A stretch of DNA of 31,907 bases, taken from the NCBI GenBank assembly GCA_947503365.1, contig CANNDT010000050.1:1-31907 (forward strand), in the 5' to 3' direction. Positions 7,431-15,397 of this stretch are shown one piece after another. Numbering within the stretch: the stretch's first letter is position 1; each line of letters starts with the position of its first letter. Origin of the DNA: CANNDT01 sp945876205 (GTDB lineage Bacteria; Acidobacteriota; Vicinamibacteria; Vicinamibacterales; UBA2999). The position numbers were made by a program, and so were the translations under genes. The notes under the pieces were generated by a model. That model had not been told where the DNA came from, did no database searches, and worked only from the letters and a program-made list of their open reading frames with translations.

Positions 7431-8303
7431 ATGCCGAGACGCGTTCTCGGCGGCCTGATTCAGGCCGCTGCGCCTGTCACCGATCCATCCGCGCCGATCG
7501 AGAAGGTCCGCAAGGCGGCCATCGACGCGCACATCCCGTTCATCGAGGAGGCCGGGAAGCGCGGCGTCCAGATCCTCGGTCTGCAGGAAGTCTTCAACGG
7601 TCCGTACTTCTGCCCGTCGCAGGATCCGCACTGGTACGACATCGCCGAATCGGTGCCGGGGCCGACGACCGAGCTGATGGCGACCTACGCCAAGAAATAC
7701 AAGATGGCGATGGTCGTGCCGGTCTACGAGCGCGAAGCGGCCGGCGTCTACTACAACACCGCCGCGGTCTACGACAACGACGGCAGCTACCTGGGCAAGT
7801 ACCGCAAGAACCACATCCCTCACACCTCCGGATTCTGGGAAAAGTACTTCTTCAAGCCCGGCAACCTCGGATATCCGGTGTTCAAGACCCGCTACGCGAC
7901 GGTCGGCGTCTACATCTGCTACGACCGCCATTTCCCCGAAGGCGCACGGCTCCTCGGACTGAACGGCGCGGAGATCGTCTTCAACCCGTCGGCGACCGTC
8001 GCTGGCTTGTCGCAGTACCTCTGGAAGCTCGAGCAGCCGGCACACGCGGTGGCCAACGGCTACTTCATGGCCTGCAGCAACCGCGTCGGCACCGAGGCGC
8101 CGTGGAACATCGGCCGCTTCTACGGCTCGTCGTACTTTGTCGATCCGCGCGGCAACTTTCTCTCGGTTGCCTCTGAAGACAAGGACGAGCTCATCGTCGC
8201 CGAGATGGATCTCGATCTGATCGAGGAGGTCCGCCGCGTCTGGCAGTTCTATCGCGACCGGCGTCCCGAGACCTACGGCGCCCTGGCGGAACAGCTCCCA
8301 TGA
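7431..8303 (+). CDS. Beta-ureidopropionase (N-carbamoyl-beta-alanine amidohydrolase), nitrilase family
   Basis: A 290-residue carbon-nitrogen hydrolase that releases NH3 and CO2 from N-carbamoyl-beta-alanine (or the aminoisobutyrate form), the third step of reductive uracil and thymine breakdown. The catalytic triad is E53 (LQEVFNGPYFCP), K126 (YRKNHIPH) and C163 (YICYDRHFPE). The C-terminal part (SNRVGTEAPWNIGRFYGSSYFVDPRG) matches the beta-ureidopropionase branch. Length is normal. It has a GAGGAGA ribosome site and overlaps dihydropyrimidinase by 4 bp (ATGA), so it heads a coupled operon. In catabolic order this enzyme acts after dihydropyrimidinase. Confidence 0.93.
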   Translation: MPRRVLGGLIQAAAPVTDPSAPIEKVRKAAIDAHIPFIEEAGKRGVQILGLQEVFNGPYFCPSQDPHWYDIAESVPGPTTELMATYAKKYKMAMVVPVYEREAAGVYYNTAAVYDNDGSYLGKYRKNHIPHTSGFWEKYFFKPGNLGYPVFKTRYATVGVYICYDRHFPEGARLLGLNGAEIVFNPSATVAGLSQYLWKLEQPAHAVANGYFMACSNRVGTEAPWNIGRFYGSSYFVDPRGNFLSVASEDKDELIVAEMDLDLIEEVRRVWQFYRDRRPETYGALAEQLP

Positions 8304-9673
8304 GCCTGCTGATCAAGCACGGCACGATCGTCACCGCGACCGACCAGTACGTCGGCGACATCCTGGTCGAAGGGGAAAAAATCACGACGATTGGCAGCGA
8401 TTTGACGATGGCGGCGGATCGCGTGATCGAGGCGCGGGGCAAGTACGTGTTTCCCGGCGGCATCGACGTCCACACACATTTGGACATGCCGTTCGGCGGC
8501 ACGACGTCCGCGGACGACTTCGAGTCGGGGACGATTGCCGCCGCGCACGGCGGCACGACGACCGTCGTCGATTTTGCGATCCAGTACCGCGGCCAGACGC
8601 TTCACCACGCGATGGACACGTGGATGAAGAAGGCCGAGGGCAAGGCGGCGATCGACTACGGCTTCCACATGATCATCACCGAGCTCAACGATCAGGTGGA
8701 GCTCGAGATGGACGCGCTCGTCAAGCAGGGGCTCACGTCCTTCAAGCTGTTCATGGCCTATCCCGGCGTGTTCATGCTCGATGACGCGAGCATCTTCAAG
8801 GCGCTGCTGCGGACGGGGAAGAACGGCGGCACGATCTGCATGCACGCCGAGAACGGCGGCGTGATCGACGTGCTGGTGAAGAAGGCGCTGGCCGAAGGCA
8901 AGACCGCGCCGAAGTATCACGCGCTGACCAGGCCGGCACGGGCAGAGGCGGAGGCGACTCACCGCGCCATCGCGCTTGCGGAAATCGCGGACGTGCCGAT
9001 CTACATCGTGCACCTGTCCGCGGCCGAAGCGCTGGAGATGGTCACCGAGGCGCGCGATCGCGGACTGCCCGCCTATGCGGAGACCTGTCCGCAATACCTC
9101 TTCCTGTCGTACGAGAACTACGAAGAGCCAGGATTCGAGGGCGCGAAGTACGTCATGAGTCCGCCGCTGCGTGGCAAGGAAACGCAGGATCGCCTGTGGC
9201 GAGGCCTGGCCTTCAACGACCTGCAGGCGATCTCCACCGACCACTGCCCGTTCTGCATGAAAGAGCAGAAGACGCTCGGCGCAGATGACTTCTCGAAGAT
9301 TCCCAACGGCGCGCCCGGCATCGAGACCAGGATGAGCCTGGTCTACGACGGCGGCGTGCGCACCGGCAAGATCTCGCTCAACCGCTTCGTCGAGCTCACC
9401 TCGACATCTCCCGCGAAGATCTTCGGTCTCTTTCCGCGCAAGGGGACGATTGCGCCGGGGAGCGATGCGGACATCGTCATCTTCGATCCCGAGAAGAAGC
9501 AGCGGCTGTCGGCAAAGACGCTGCACATGAAGGTCGATTACAACCCCTACGAAGGACGCGAAATCACCGGCGTCACCGAGACGGTGATCTCACGCGGGAA
9601 AGTCGTGATCGACGCAGGCACGTTCACCGGCCGCGCCGGCGGCGGCGCGTTCTTGAAGAGAAATACACGATGA
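8300..9673 (+). CDS. hydA: Dihydropyrimidinase (hydantoinase family)
   Basis: A 457-residue cyclic amidohydrolase that opens 5,6-dihydrouracil or dihydrothymine to the N-carbamoyl beta-amino acid. Binuclear metal ligands are visible: H58 and H60 (DVHTHLD), the carboxylated lysine K149 (SFKLFMAYPG), H182 (MHAENG), H238 (IVHLS) and D314 (STDHCPF). The C-terminal beta-sandwich (FDPEKKQRLSAKTLHMKVDYNPYEG ... VISRGKVV) is complete. Length is normal. It overlaps both neighbours by 4 bp (ATGA at 8300 and 9670). A role as a D-hydantoinase on other substrates cannot be excluded, but the neighbours point to pyrimidines. No dihydropyrimidine dehydrogenase gene is in the window. Confidence 0.95.
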   Translation: MSLLIKHGTIVTATDQYVGDILVEGEKITTIGSDLTMAADRVIEARGKYVFPGGIDVHTHLDMPFGGTTSADDFESGTIAAAHGGTTTVVDFAIQYRGQTLHHAMDTWMKKAEGKAAIDYGFHMIITELNDQVELEMDALVKQGLTSFKLFMAYPGVFMLDDASIFKALLRTGKNGGTICMHAENGGVIDVLVKKALAEGKTAPKYHALTRPARAEAEATHRAIALAEIADVPIYIVHLSAAEALEMVTEARDRGLPAYAETCPQYLFLSYENYEEPGFEGAKYVMSPPLRGKETQDRLWRGLAFNDLQAISTDHCPFCMKEQKTLGADDFSKIPNGAPGIETRMSLVYDGGVRTGKISLNRFVELTSTSPAKIFGLFPRKGTIAPGSDADIVIFDPEKKQRLSAKTLHMKVDYNPYEGREITGVTETVISRGKVVIDAGTFTGRAGGGAFLKRNTR

Positions 9674-10974
9674 CTGGCGACGAGCTGATCGCGCTCTCGA
9701 AGAAGCACACCATCTACGAGTGGACGGCGCAGGGTGCGTTCGAGCCGATCCCCGTGGCGCGCTCGAAGGGCGTCTATTTCTGGACGCCCGAAGGCAAGCG
9801 CTTCCTCGACTTCAATAGCCAGTTGATGTGCGTCAACATCGGCCACGGCGATCCGCGTGTCGTCAAGGCGATCCAGGATCAGGCGGCGGTTCTTCCCTAC
9901 GCGAATCCGTTCATGGCCACCGAGCCGCGGGCGCGGCTTGGCGCGAAGCTCGCCGCGATCTGCCCCGGCGACATCGACGTCTTCTTCTTCACCAACGGCG
10001 GCGCCGAGGCCAACGAGAACGCCTTCAAGATCGCGCGCGCCGTCACCGGCCGGCAGAAGATCATGGCGCGCTACCGCTCGTATCACGGCGCCACCGCGGC
10101 CGCGATCAATGCGACCGGCGATCCACGGCGCTGGAGCCAGCCGCCGATGCCCGGCTTCATCCATGTGCTCGATCCGTATCACGGCATTCAGCGAGGCTGG
10201 GACACGGCCGATGAGGCGTTGCGGTATCTCGAAGAGGTGATCCAGCTCGAGGGGCCGAATACGATCGCGGCGTTCATCCTCGAGACAGTCTCGGGGACCA
10301 ACGGCATCCTCATCCCGCCGGACGGCTACCTGCAGGGTGTGCGAGCGCTGTGCGATCGCTACGGCATCCTGATGATCTGCGACGAGGTGATGGCTGGCTT
10401 CGGCCGCACGGGTGAGTGGTTCGCGGTCGATCACTGGAAGGTCGTCCCCGACATCCTCACCATGGCCAAAGGACTGACCAGCGCCTATGTCCAGCTCGGC
10501 GCGGTCGGACTGCGGCGGAAGATTGCCGACCACTTCGCGAGCGCACCGTTTCCAAGCGGCCTGACCTACAACAGCCATCCGCTCGCGTGTGCGACGGCGC
10601 TGGCGACGATTGCGGTCATGGAAGAAGACCGGTTGGTGGAGAAGGCGAAGCGCACCGGCGCGCTGATGGCGGAGCTGCTGGGCGGGCTCGCCGTTCGCCA
10701 TCCATCGGTCGGCGCCGTCCGCTCGATCGGCCTCTTTGGCATCGTCGAGCTCGTGCGCAACCGCCAGACGCGCGAGCCAATGGCGCCCTTCAACGGCACC
10801 TCGCCGGAGATGACCGAGATCGGCAAGTTCTTCCGTCAGGAGGGACTCTACACGTTCGTGCGATGGAACTACTTCTTCACGAATCCGCCGTTGCCGATCA
10901 CCGAGGACGAGCTGCGCGAGGGTTTCGCGATCATCGACCGTGCGCTCAGCATCGCCGACCAGGCGGTGCAATGA
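9670..10974 (+). CDS. Class III aminotransferase, probable beta-alanine/3-aminoisobutyrate transaminase
   Basis: A 434-residue PLP enzyme of the omega-aminotransferase group. Visible features are YFWTPEGKRFLDFNSQLMCVNIGHG, FFTNGGAEANENAFK (phosphate-binding region), YRSYHGAT, the PLP-ring aspartate D238 (ICDEVMAGFGRTGEW) and the Schiff-base lysine K267 (TMAKGLTSAY). The sequence resembles taurine/beta-alanine:pyruvate aminotransferases. In this operon the likely reaction is beta-alanine to malonate semialdehyde (or 3-aminoisobutyrate to methylmalonate semialdehyde), which links it to the mmsA product at the left end of the window. Start ATG 9670 overlaps the hydA stop. The amino acceptor cannot be read from the sequence. 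Confidence 0.92.
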   Translation: MTGDELIALSKKHTIYEWTAQGAFEPIPVARSKGVYFWTPEGKRFLDFNSQLMCVNIGHGDPRVVKAIQDQAAVLPYANPFMATEPRARLGAKLAAICPGDIDVFFFTNGGAEANENAFKIARAVTGRQKIMARYRSYHGATAAAINATGDPRRWSQPPMPGFIHVLDPYHGIQRGWDTADEALRYLEEVIQLEGPNTIAAFILETVSGTNGILIPPDGYLQGVRALCDRYGILMICDEVMAGFGRTGEWFAVDHWKVVPDILTMAKGLTSAYVQLGAVGLRRKIADHFASAPFPSGLTYNSHPLACATALATIAVMEEDRLVEKAKRTGALMAELLGGLAVRHPSVGAVRSIGLFGIVELVRNRQTREPMAPFNGTSPEMTEIGKFFRQEGLYTFVRWNYFFTNPPLPITEDELREGFAIIDRALSIADQAVQ

Positions 10975-10995
10975 TTCTGCGCGGCACCGGTCACC

Positions 10996-11030
10996 CTCAC
11001 GGGCCACAGAGAGACGGAGACACAGGGAGG
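10996..11030. repeat. Octamer-module repeat, copy 2, in the 5' leader of the aldolase gene
   Basis: CTCACGGGCCACAGAG (10996-11011) is identical to 2133-2148 and is followed by AGACGGAGACACAGGGAGG, which runs straight into the ribosome site of the gene starting at 11039. The repeat is therefore probably transcribed as part of the leader. Confidence 0.72.
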
Positions 11031-11038
11031 ATGAACTC

Positions 11039-12094
11039 ATGAAGCTTCGACTCTTCGTCACAGCGGCCTGCGCGGCGCTCATGATTGCGACGTTCGCGGC
11101 ACAGGAGCAGAACCCCCAGGCCCCGCCTCGCAGCGCCGATCCCTACATCGGGAACGCGGCCGCGGGCACGACTGAGTTCCCACTCGCGGCGCCGGCGGGT
11201 AAAGACAGCAACGCCGTGACGGCCCCTCCTGGCGGGGCGGTGAACCAGGGACCGTTCGATCCTGCGACCTGGAAGTACGGACCGGCATTCAACGCACCGG
11301 CCGGTTCGAAGGTCTGGAACCCCGTGCGGCTCAAGATGGCCCAGGGCGGCAAGGTGACGGGCGGAACGCTGTTCAGCGCCACCGATCCGGCGACCTACTG
11401 CGCCATGGCGAATGCGGGGTACGACTTCATCTGGACGGAGATGCAGCACGACCAGCATGACTGGCAGGCCGTCGCCCGCATGTGGCGCACGTGCCCCCAT
11501 GCCCGGGCCGTCCCAGGCGTCCGCATCGCCTACACCGACGAACGCGAGATCCAGCATGCGCTCGACGCGGGCGCGCTCGTCGTGGTCGTGCCGACCGTCG
11601 ATACCGTCGCCGAGGCGATACAGGCTCGGGATTGGGTCTACTTCCCGCCGCTCGGACGCCGGAGCAACGGCGGCGGGCAGGCATTCGATGCGGCGATGTG
11701 GGGAGCCGTACCTGGCGGCTATCGCCAGACGATCAACGACAACATCGTGCTGGTCCTGATGATTGAAACGCTCGAGGGGTTGAAGAACGCCGACGCGATC
11801 GCGCGGGTGCCTGGCGTGACCGCCGTCTTTGCCGCGAGCGGCGACCTGGGCAACTTCACCGGCTTTCGGCAGGGTACCCCCGACTACGAGCGCGCCATCA
11901 ACATCGTCCACGATGCGGCGGTGAAGGCGGGCGTACGACTCTGCGGCCCACTCGCGTGGCGCGATCGCCCCGACTTCACCTGCTTCCAGGCGGGCAGCGA
12001 GGTTGCCGCCATTGCGCGAGGCGTCGCGGCGGAGCTCGGTTCGCTGGCCAATACGCAGGCGAAGCCGGAGGTCGGCCCATTCGCCCGCCCATGA
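11039..12094 (+). CDS. Exported HpcH/HpaI-family aldolase
   Basis: A 351-residue protein with a Sec-type signal peptide (residues 1 to about 21) and a Pro/Ala-rich spacer to about residue 75, followed by an HpcH/HpaI class II pyruvate-aldolase domain (about 95-340). The catalytic set is conserved: H137 (EMQHDQHDW), R162 (GVRI), E243 (LMIETLEGLKNADAI) and D269 (ASGDLGNFTG). The family cleaves 4-hydroxy-2-oxo acids with Mg2+ or Mn2+; most members are cytoplasmic and about 250-270 residues, so the signal and spacer are unusual. ATG 11039 follows AGGGAGGA at good spacing. The stop overlaps the start of the next gene (ATGA). Substrate unknown. Confidence 0.85.
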   Translation: MKLRLFVTAACAALMIATFAAQEQNPQAPPRSADPYIGNAAAGTTEFPLAAPAGKDSNAVTAPPGGAVNQGPFDPATWKYGPAFNAPAGSKVWNPVRLKMAQGGKVTGGTLFSATDPATYCAMANAGYDFIWTEMQHDQHDWQAVARMWRTCPHARAVPGVRIAYTDEREIQHALDAGALVVVVPTVDTVAEAIQARDWVYFPPLGRRSNGGGQAFDAAMWGAVPGGYRQTINDNIVLVLMIETLEGLKNADAIARVPGVTAVFAASGDLGNFTGFRQGTPDYERAINIVHDAAVKAGVRLCGPLAWRDRPDFTCFQAGSEVAAIARGVAAELGSLANTQAKPEVGPFARP

Positions 12095-13983
12095 TCAACA
12101 GAAGGCATATGCAGATCAATACGCTGAAAGGTATCGTCGCGCTCGCCGCTGTTCTGCTGACGCCGCACGCCGGCGTTGCGCAGACGCCCGTCGTCGCGCC
12201 AGGCGCTTCGGCGCGGCAAGCCGTCTCGGGCGAAGCGGTGTATCAGGAGCGATGCGCTCAATGCCACGAGCAGGCGTCTGGACGTGTGCCGCCGCGCACC
12301 GCGATCCAGAACATGACCTCCGTGCGCATCCTTCGCACGCTCGACTTCGGCGCGATGATGACGGTCGCGTATCCGATGCGCCGCGACGAGCGCGAAGCGG
12401 TCGCCAGGTTCCTGGGCAAGCCAGACCCGGAGCCCGGACCGCGTCCCGAAGCGTTCTGCCGCGATCGCACGGTGAAGCTCGGCGACCTGTCGAAATCGAC
12501 CTGGAACGGCTGGAGTCCGGGCCCCGATAACTCGCGCTTCGTGCCGGCCGCGCTCGCGAAGCTCACCGCCGCGCAGGTGCCGACGCTCAAGCTGAAGTGG
12601 GCATTCGGGTTCCAGGGCGACATCTCGGCGTTCGGTCAGCCGACGGTCATCGGCAACCAGATCTTCGTGGGCAGCGCCAGCGGGATGGTTCACGCCCTTC
12701 GCGCCGACACTGGCTGCCTGCAGTGGGTCTACCAGGCCAACGGACCGATTCGCGCCGCGATCGTCGCCGAGCCGCTCGGCAATTCACACGCGCTCCTCTT
12801 CGGCGATCTCACCGGCTGGTTCTACGCGCTCGACGCCGCGACCGGCAAGGAGCTGTGGAAGAAGCGCCCGGAGGAGCACGAAGCCGTCAGGATCAGCGCA
12901 CCACCCCTCGTCTACAACGGGCTCGTGATGATCCCGATCGCGTCGTGGGAAGAGACGCGGGCGATTAACCCCGACTACCCATGCTGCACCTTCCAGGGCA
13001 GCATCACTGCGCTTCGACTCCGCGACGGCACGCAGGCGTGGAAGACCTACATGGTGCCCACGCGCGCCGAGGTCACCGGCAAGACGAGGGTCGGCACGCC
13101 GACCCTGGGGCCTTCCGGTGTCGGCGTGTGGGCGACCCCGACCATCGACCTCAAGCGCCGGCGGATCTACGTCACGACCGGCAACAACTATTCGCGTCCA
13201 AACACCGGCACGAGCGACGCGGTGATCGCGCTCGACCTCGACACGGGCCGCATCCTCTGGACGCGTCAGGCGATGACCGAGGACGTCTACAACTCCTCGT
13301 GCATCCAGGCGACCAAGGGGCCCTCCTGTCCGGAGGGCAACGGACCGGACTTCGATTTCGGTTCTCCCGCGATCCTCGTGCGCACCTCCTCGGGACGCGA
13401 GCTCCTGCTCGCCGGCCAGAAGGCCGGCATCGTCTGGGCCTTCGATCCTGACAAGGAAGGCGCGGTCGTCTGGCAAACGCGCGTCGGGCAGGGTGGCATC
13501 AACGGCGGCGTCCAGTGGGGCATGGCGAGCGATGGCGAGCAGGTCTACGCCACCGTCTCCGACACCGTCATTACCAGGACCGCGTCCGCGACAATGCTGG
13601 ATGGGACGCGGGGTGGCGGGCTGACGGCGCTGCGCATCGCGGACGGGGCGAAGGCCTGGTATGCGGCGCCGGCGCCCTGCCTCGCGACGATTGCGAACTG
13701 CAGTCCGGCTCAGCCGGCCGCGGTCACGGCGATTGCCGGGGTGGTGTTCGCGGGGTCGCTCGACGGCCACCTCCGCGCATACTCAGCGAAAGACGGCACG
13801 GTTCTCTGGGACGTCGATACCGTTCGCGAGTACGACACCGTCAACGGCGTCAAGGCGAAGGGCGGCGCGATCGATGGCCCCGGGGCCATCGTCGCCAACG
13901 GCATGGTGCTGGTGAATTCCGGTTACACCCGGACGGGCGGCATCCCGGGGAACGTCCTGCTCGCGTTTGCCCCTGGGAACTGA
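12091..13983 (+). CDS. Periplasmic cytochrome c / PQQ beta-propeller dehydrogenase (polyvinyl-alcohol-dehydrogenase-like)
   Basis: A 630-residue exported protein: signal peptide (about 1-31, ending GVAQ), an N-terminal class I cytochrome c domain with CAQCH (C55-C58-H59), then an eight-bladed PQQ-type propeller (about 145-625) with repeated blades such as GSASGMVHALRADTGCLQWVY, GDLTGWFYALDAATGKELWKK and GSLDGHLRAYSAKDGTVLWDV. Vicinal cysteines C298-C299 (YPCCTFQGS) resemble the disulfide ring near PQQ in quinoprotein alcohol dehydrogenases. The heme-first order fits polyvinyl-alcohol dehydrogenase (cytochrome)-like proteins, which oxidise alcohols and pass electrons to the respiratory chain. 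ATG 12091 overlaps the aldolase stop; ATG 12109 is an alternative. The substrate is probably not polyvinyl alcohol; context suggests a small hydroxylated compound. Confidence 0.88.
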   Translation: MINRRHMQINTLKGIVALAAVLLTPHAGVAQTPVVAPGASARQAVSGEAVYQERCAQCHEQASGRVPPRTAIQNMTSVRILRTLDFGAMMTVAYPMRRDEREAVARFLGKPDPEPGPRPEAFCRDRTVKLGDLSKSTWNGWSPGPDNSRFVPAALAKLTAAQVPTLKLKWAFGFQGDISAFGQPTVIGNQIFVGSASGMVHALRADTGCLQWVYQANGPIRAAIVAEPLGNSHALLFGDLTGWFYALDAATGKELWKKRPEEHEAVRISAPPLVYNGLVMIPIASWEETRAINPDYPCCTFQGSITALRLRDGTQAWKTYMVPTRAEVTGKTRVGTPTLGPSGVGVWATPTIDLKRRRIYVTTGNNYSRPNTGTSDAVIALDLDTGRILWTRQAMTEDVYNSSCIQATKGPSCPEGNGPDFDFGSPAILVRTSSGRELLLAGQKAGIVWAFDPDKEGAVVWQTRVGQGGINGGVQWGMASDGEQVYATVSDTVITRTASATMLDGTRGGGLTALRIADGAKAWYAAPAPCLATIANCSPAQPAAVTAIAGVVFAGSLDGHLRAYSAKDGTVLWDVDTVREYDTVNGVKAKGGAIDGPGAIVANGMVLVNSGYTRTGGIPGNVLLAFAPGN

Positions 13984-13985
13984 CC

Positions 13986-14894
13986 ATGCGATCGATCTTC
14001 GTACTGATCGCGCTGGCCATCGCCGTGCCGGTGGTCTCGACCCAGACGGCCCTGCCAACTGACGCCTTGCGCGGGGCGATCGACATCCACGTGCACGCGT
14101 TTCCAGACAGCCGGCCGAGGTCGCTCGACGGCATCCAGGCGGCCCAGTTTGCCGTGGCGCGCGGCATGCGGGCCATCGTCCTCAAGAACCATTACGAGCC
14201 GACCGCCAGCCTGGCGTACATCGTCCGCAAGGCGGTGCCCGGCATCGAGGTGTTCGGCGGAATCGACCTGAACCTGACGGTCGGCGGCATCAACCCGGCG
14301 GCGGTTGAATACATGACCCAGGTCACGGGCGGCTATGGGCGGATCGTCTGGATGCCGACGTTCGATTCCGAGAATGCCGTTCGGTTCGAGGATGCCCGCC
14401 GCCCCTTCGTCAGCGTCTCGGGTAACGGCGGGGTGTTGCTGCCGGCCGTCAAAGATGTAATCGCGCTGATTGCCAGGCACAATCTCGTGCTCGCGACCGG
14501 GCATTCCTCGGCCGACGAGGGGGTGATGCTCGTGCGGGAGGGCCAGCGGCAGGGCGTGCGTCACATGGTGGTAACTCATGCGATGAACCCGCCGATCGAG
14601 ATGGACGTGCCGCGGATGCAGGAGGCGGCCAGGCTCGGGGCCTTCATCGAGTTCGTCGGCAGCTCGCTCGAGACGCCGGATACGCCCGCCCGGATGGACC
14701 GGTTCGCCGATGCAATTCGCAGAATCGGGCCGGAGTTCTGCATCCTGTCGTCGGACCTGGGTCAGAAAGACAATCCGTTACCCGCCGAGGGCTTCGCCGC
14801 GTTCCTCGCCGCGATGCGCGCCAGGGGGTTCTCGCAGGCGGATGTCGACCGCATGTCGAAGCGGAATCCGGCGGTGCTGCTGGGCCTGCCGTGA
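13986..14894 (+). CDS. Exported DUF6282 metal-dependent hydrolase
   Basis: A 302-residue protein with a signal peptide (about 1-20) and an amidohydrolase-like TIM barrel. Putative metal or active-site residues are H35 and H37 (DIHVHAFPD), K67/H69 (VLKNHYEP), H173 (ATGHSSADEG), H198 (VVTHAMNPP) and D257 (LSSDLGQ). This matches the DUF6282 group; reaction unknown. It starts 2 bp after the stop of the propeller dehydrogenase, and the open frame before ATG 13986 overlaps that gene and is not coding. With the exported aldolase and dehydrogenase it forms a three-gene set whose products all carry export signals. The C-terminus is complete (RNPAVLLGLP). Confidence 0.82.
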   Translation: MRSIFVLIALAIAVPVVSTQTALPTDALRGAIDIHVHAFPDSRPRSLDGIQAAQFAVARGMRAIVLKNHYEPTASLAYIVRKAVPGIEVFGGIDLNLTVGGINPAAVEYMTQVTGGYGRIVWMPTFDSENAVRFEDARRPFVSVSGNGGVLLPAVKDVIALIARHNLVLATGHSSADEGVMLVREGQRQGVRHMVVTHAMNPPIEMDVPRMQEAARLGAFIEFVGSSLETPDTPARMDRFADAIRRIGPEFCILSSDLGQKDNPLPAEGFAAFLAAMRARGFSQADVDRMSKRNPAVLLGLP

Positions 14895-14981
14895 CGATCG
14901 CCATTGACAAGATGCCTCTGAACCCTCACTCTCTCTCTTACGTGAGAGAACGTCCTCTGCGCGTCTATGACAGGAGAGTCG

Positions 14982-15278
14982 ATGGCTAAAAAGGCTGCGA
15001 AGGCTGCGAAGAAGAAGTCCGCGAGAAAACCGAATGCCGCGTTCATGAAACCGGTGACGCCGAGCGCCACCCTGGCGGAAGTGGTCGGCGCCAAGCCGAT
15101 GCCCCGCACGGAGGTGACCAAGAAGCTCTGGCTGTACATCAAGAAGAACAAGCTGCAGGACCCCAAGAACAAGCGGATGATCAAGGCCGACGCTGCGCTG
15201 AAGGACGTGTTTGGCGGCAAGGCGACCGTCAACATGTTCGAGATGACCAAGCTGGTCTCGAAGCACCTGAAGGCATAG
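14982..15278 (+). CDS. SWIB/MDM2-domain protein with lysine-rich N-terminus
   Basis: A 98-residue protein. Residues 1 to about 18 are a histone H1-like basic tail (MAKKAAKAAKKKSARK). Residues about 22-96 form a SWIB domain (FMKPVTPSATLAEVVG, EVTKKLWLYIKKNKLQD, NKRMIKADAALKDVFGG, VNMFEMTKLVSKHLKA). SWIB domains were first known from eukaryotic SWI/SNF and MDM2 proteins, and stand-alone copies occur in chlamydiae and several other bacterial groups. The tail suggests nucleic-acid binding and a chromatin or topology role, but bacterial function is not established. ATG 14982 follows CAGGAGAG; an upstream in-frame ATG at 14967 is less well placed. The leader (14934-14949) has a small inverted repeat. 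Confidence 0.88.
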   Translation: MAKKAAKAAKKKSARKPNAAFMKPVTPSATLAEVVGAKPMPRTEVTKKLWLYIKKNKLQDPKNKRMIKADAALKDVFGGKATVNMFEMTKLVSKHLKA

Positions 15279-15285
15279 GCGGGCT

Positions 15286-15386
15286 CGTTCGGCCCCGTTC
15301 GGGCCGTTCGGATCGTTCGAGCCGTTCGGTTCCGTTCTGTGAGAACGAGACGATCCGAGCGGCCGAACGGGCCGAACGTCCGAACG
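15286..15386. repeat. Phased CGTTCGG inverted repeat between convergent genes
   Basis: The left arm has CGTTC units starting at 15286, 15296, 15305, 15314, 15323 and 15333, a 9-10 bp period. The right arm carries the complement, CCGAACG at 15363, 15372 and 15380, with GATCCGAGCGG matching CCGTTCGGATC. The arms can form an imperfect hairpin around 15337-15349. It lies between the SWIB gene (+) and the ligase gene (-), so it may act as a bidirectional terminator, though no U-run follows. It may also be a dispersed repeat. Confidence 0.7.
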
Positions 15387-15397
15387 TCTGGCGGTTG

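Noticed and set aside
8273..9526. 417-codon minus-strand frame opposite dihydropyrimidinase
   Set aside because: It mirrors a well-supported gene; its translation is rich in Arg, His, Asp and Val, as antisense frames of GC-rich genes are.
9547..11082. 511-codon minus-strand frame opposite the aminotransferase
   Set aside because: It spans the end of one real gene, another whole gene and an intergenic repeat, with no recognisable domain.
14904..14932. Sigma-70 promoter with TTGACA before the SWIB gene
   Set aside because: TTGACA is present at 14904-14909, but no acceptable -10 element occurs 16-18 bp downstream.
14934..14949. Rho-independent terminator from the inverted repeat CTCTTAC/GTGAGAG
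   Set aside because: It contains a G:U pair, has low stability and no U-run; it could equally be a weak operator, so it is only mentioned with the SWIB gene.
15286..15386. CRISPR or iteron origin from the CGTTCGG units
   Set aside because: The units are too short for a CRISPR, there are no unique spacers, and no replication initiator or AT-rich segment adjoins.
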